64,000 nucleotides of DNA from an uncultured Clostridia bacterium (GTDB taxonomy: Bacteria > Bacillota > Clostridia > Oscillospirales > Acutalibacteraceae): NCBI GenBank assembly GCA_946186665.1, contig CAMHOE010000010.1:1-64000 (forward strand), given 5' to 3'. The notes beneath the pieces were generated by a model. That model made no database searches. It had not been told where the DNA came from and worked only from the letters and a program-made list of their open reading frames with translations. This document shows, one piece after another, positions 62,471 to 64,000 of the stretch. The translations under genes and the position numbers were made by a program. The first letter of the stretch is position 1. Each line of letters opens with the position of its first letter.

Positions 62471-62501
62471 AAAAAAACCTGCCGAACATTATCGACAGGT
62501 T
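62471..62501 (-). terminator. First terminator after tRNA-Gly
   Basis: AACCTG-C-CG (62476-62484) pairs with CG-A-CAGGTT (62493-62501), followed by a T-run at 62477-62471 on the minus strand. Confidence 0.85.
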
Positions 62502-62505
62502 ATAT

Positions 62506-62581
62506 TGGAGCGGATGACGAGGCTCGAACTCGCTACCTCAACCTTGGCAAGGTTGCGCTCTACCAGATGAGCTACATCCGC
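62506..62581 (-). tRNA. tRNA-Gly (anticodon GCC)
   Basis: This 76-nt cloverleaf has acceptor GCGGATG/CATCCGC, D-arm GCTC...GAGC, anticodon stem CAACC/GGTTG with loop TTGCCAA, and T-arm with GTTCGAGCC. The anticodon GCC maps to 62548-62546. CCA is encoded (62508-62506), with U as discriminator base. Confidence 0.97.
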
Positions 62582-62613
62582 ATTTATCTTGTCGTCCTCT
62601 CGACGACTTCATT

Positions 62614-62642
62614 ATTATAATATACATTCATGTATTTGTCAA
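62614..62642 (-). promoter_or_regulatory. Promoter of tRNA-Gly
   Basis: On the minus strand TTGACA (62642-62637), a 17-nt spacer and TATAAT (62619-62614). A GTCGTC-CTCTC-GACGAC hairpin (62591-62607) stands between promoter and tRNA, a likely 5' processing feature. Confidence 0.9.
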
Positions 62643-62837
62643 GTGTTTTTTTAAAAAAAATTATTATTATTTTTTACGTTATTTTTTTGATTATTTTTTT
62701 GATGCTTTTTTTACGTTTTTTGACATTATTTCTGACGCTCTGGTTATCGTATTATATCTCGTTTTCTGTACGAGAAAATATTACACTATTATTCGTTTTA
62801 GATTTAAAGCTTCAGTATTTGTTTCTTTTTTGTCCGG

Positions 62838-62866
62838 TTGTATGTTGGATAAAAAAGGAGTATAAT
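62838..62866 (+). promoter_or_regulatory. Probable promoter of ligA
   Basis: TTGTAT (62838-62843), a 17-nt spacer and TATAAT (62861-62866). Between tRNA and this promoter (62643-62830) the plus strand is unusually T-rich, with no gene. Confidence 0.65.
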
Positions 62867-62890
62867 AGACAGGCAAGTAATTGATAATAA

Positions 62891-64000
<1,110 letters not shown>

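Overview
The window looks like chromosome of an anaerobic, moderately AT-rich Gram-positive bacterium of the Clostridia, most likely a Ruminococcus-type member of the Oscillospiraceae. This is inferred from gene content, not from a 16S match. The supporting content is the hprK-murB-rapZ-whiA cluster, a CtsR-McsA-McsB-ClpC operon, an alaS T-box, a trimeric [FeFe]-hydrogenase (HydABC), ATP-type PEP carboxykinase, an EF-P 5-aminopentanone reductase-like SDR, AAGGAGG ribosome sites and TTGACA-17-TATAAT promoters. Most of the window is housekeeping. No phage, transposase, CRISPR array or rRNA was found.

Layout. 1-4.7 kb (minus): hprK, murB, rapZ, whiA and a VanZ-like gene. 4.9-8.0 kb (plus): a small membrane protein, then rpmG-secE-nusG-rplK-rplA. 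This operon has two RNA structures resembling the L1-binding stalk of 23S rRNA, before rplK and before rplA. 8.1-9.7 kb (minus): an NYN-domain protein and a ferredoxin. 9.9-16.1 kb (plus): the CtsR-controlled ctsR-mcsA-mcsB-clpC operon, ispF, and a Fic protein. 16.2-17.6 kb (minus): hisF-hisH. 18.0-20.7 kb (plus): a YtrA/YtrB-like GntR-ABC exporter operon.

21.1-28.8 kb (plus) is the most interesting region. It holds a promoter, a cobalamin riboswitch and a terminator, followed by a small HNH-repeat protein, a secreted protein joining a transcobalamin-like DUF4430 domain to an alpha-toroid domain, a second membrane-anchored DUF4430 protein, an ECF T component, and one polypeptide joining two ECF ATPases to an S component. 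Together they read as a B12-repressed corrinoid capture and import system resembling vertebrate intrinsic factor/transcobalamin in its parts.

29-34 kb: ArsC/Spx-like protein, YgiQ radical SAM, NfeD plus SPFH pair, and a zinc macrodomain. 34-37.3 kb (minus): radC, a frameshifted small membrane protein, a ComEC-like metallo-beta-lactamase lipoprotein, and a PucR/CdaR-type regulator. 37.7-46 kb: a zinc-ribbon membrane protein with 36-bp tandem repeats, SDR/flavin reductase, PP2C phosphatase, pyrophosphatase, FIVAR-like membrane protein, thioredoxin, and a YdbC - PARG-like - ASCH trio whose ASCH gene has an in-frame stop. 46.4-52.6 kb (minus): queA, pckA and T-box-controlled alaS. 52.7-57.5 kb: a lipoprotein, zinc-ribbon membrane protein, DUF1015 protein, TSCPD protein and rpsF-ssb-rpsR. 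57.9-62.1 kb (minus): hydC-hydB-hydA. The window ends with tRNA-Gly(GCC) and the start of ligA, which runs off the right edge.

Coordinates of starts were chosen from visible ribosome binding sites. Family calls rest on motif recognition without database searches.
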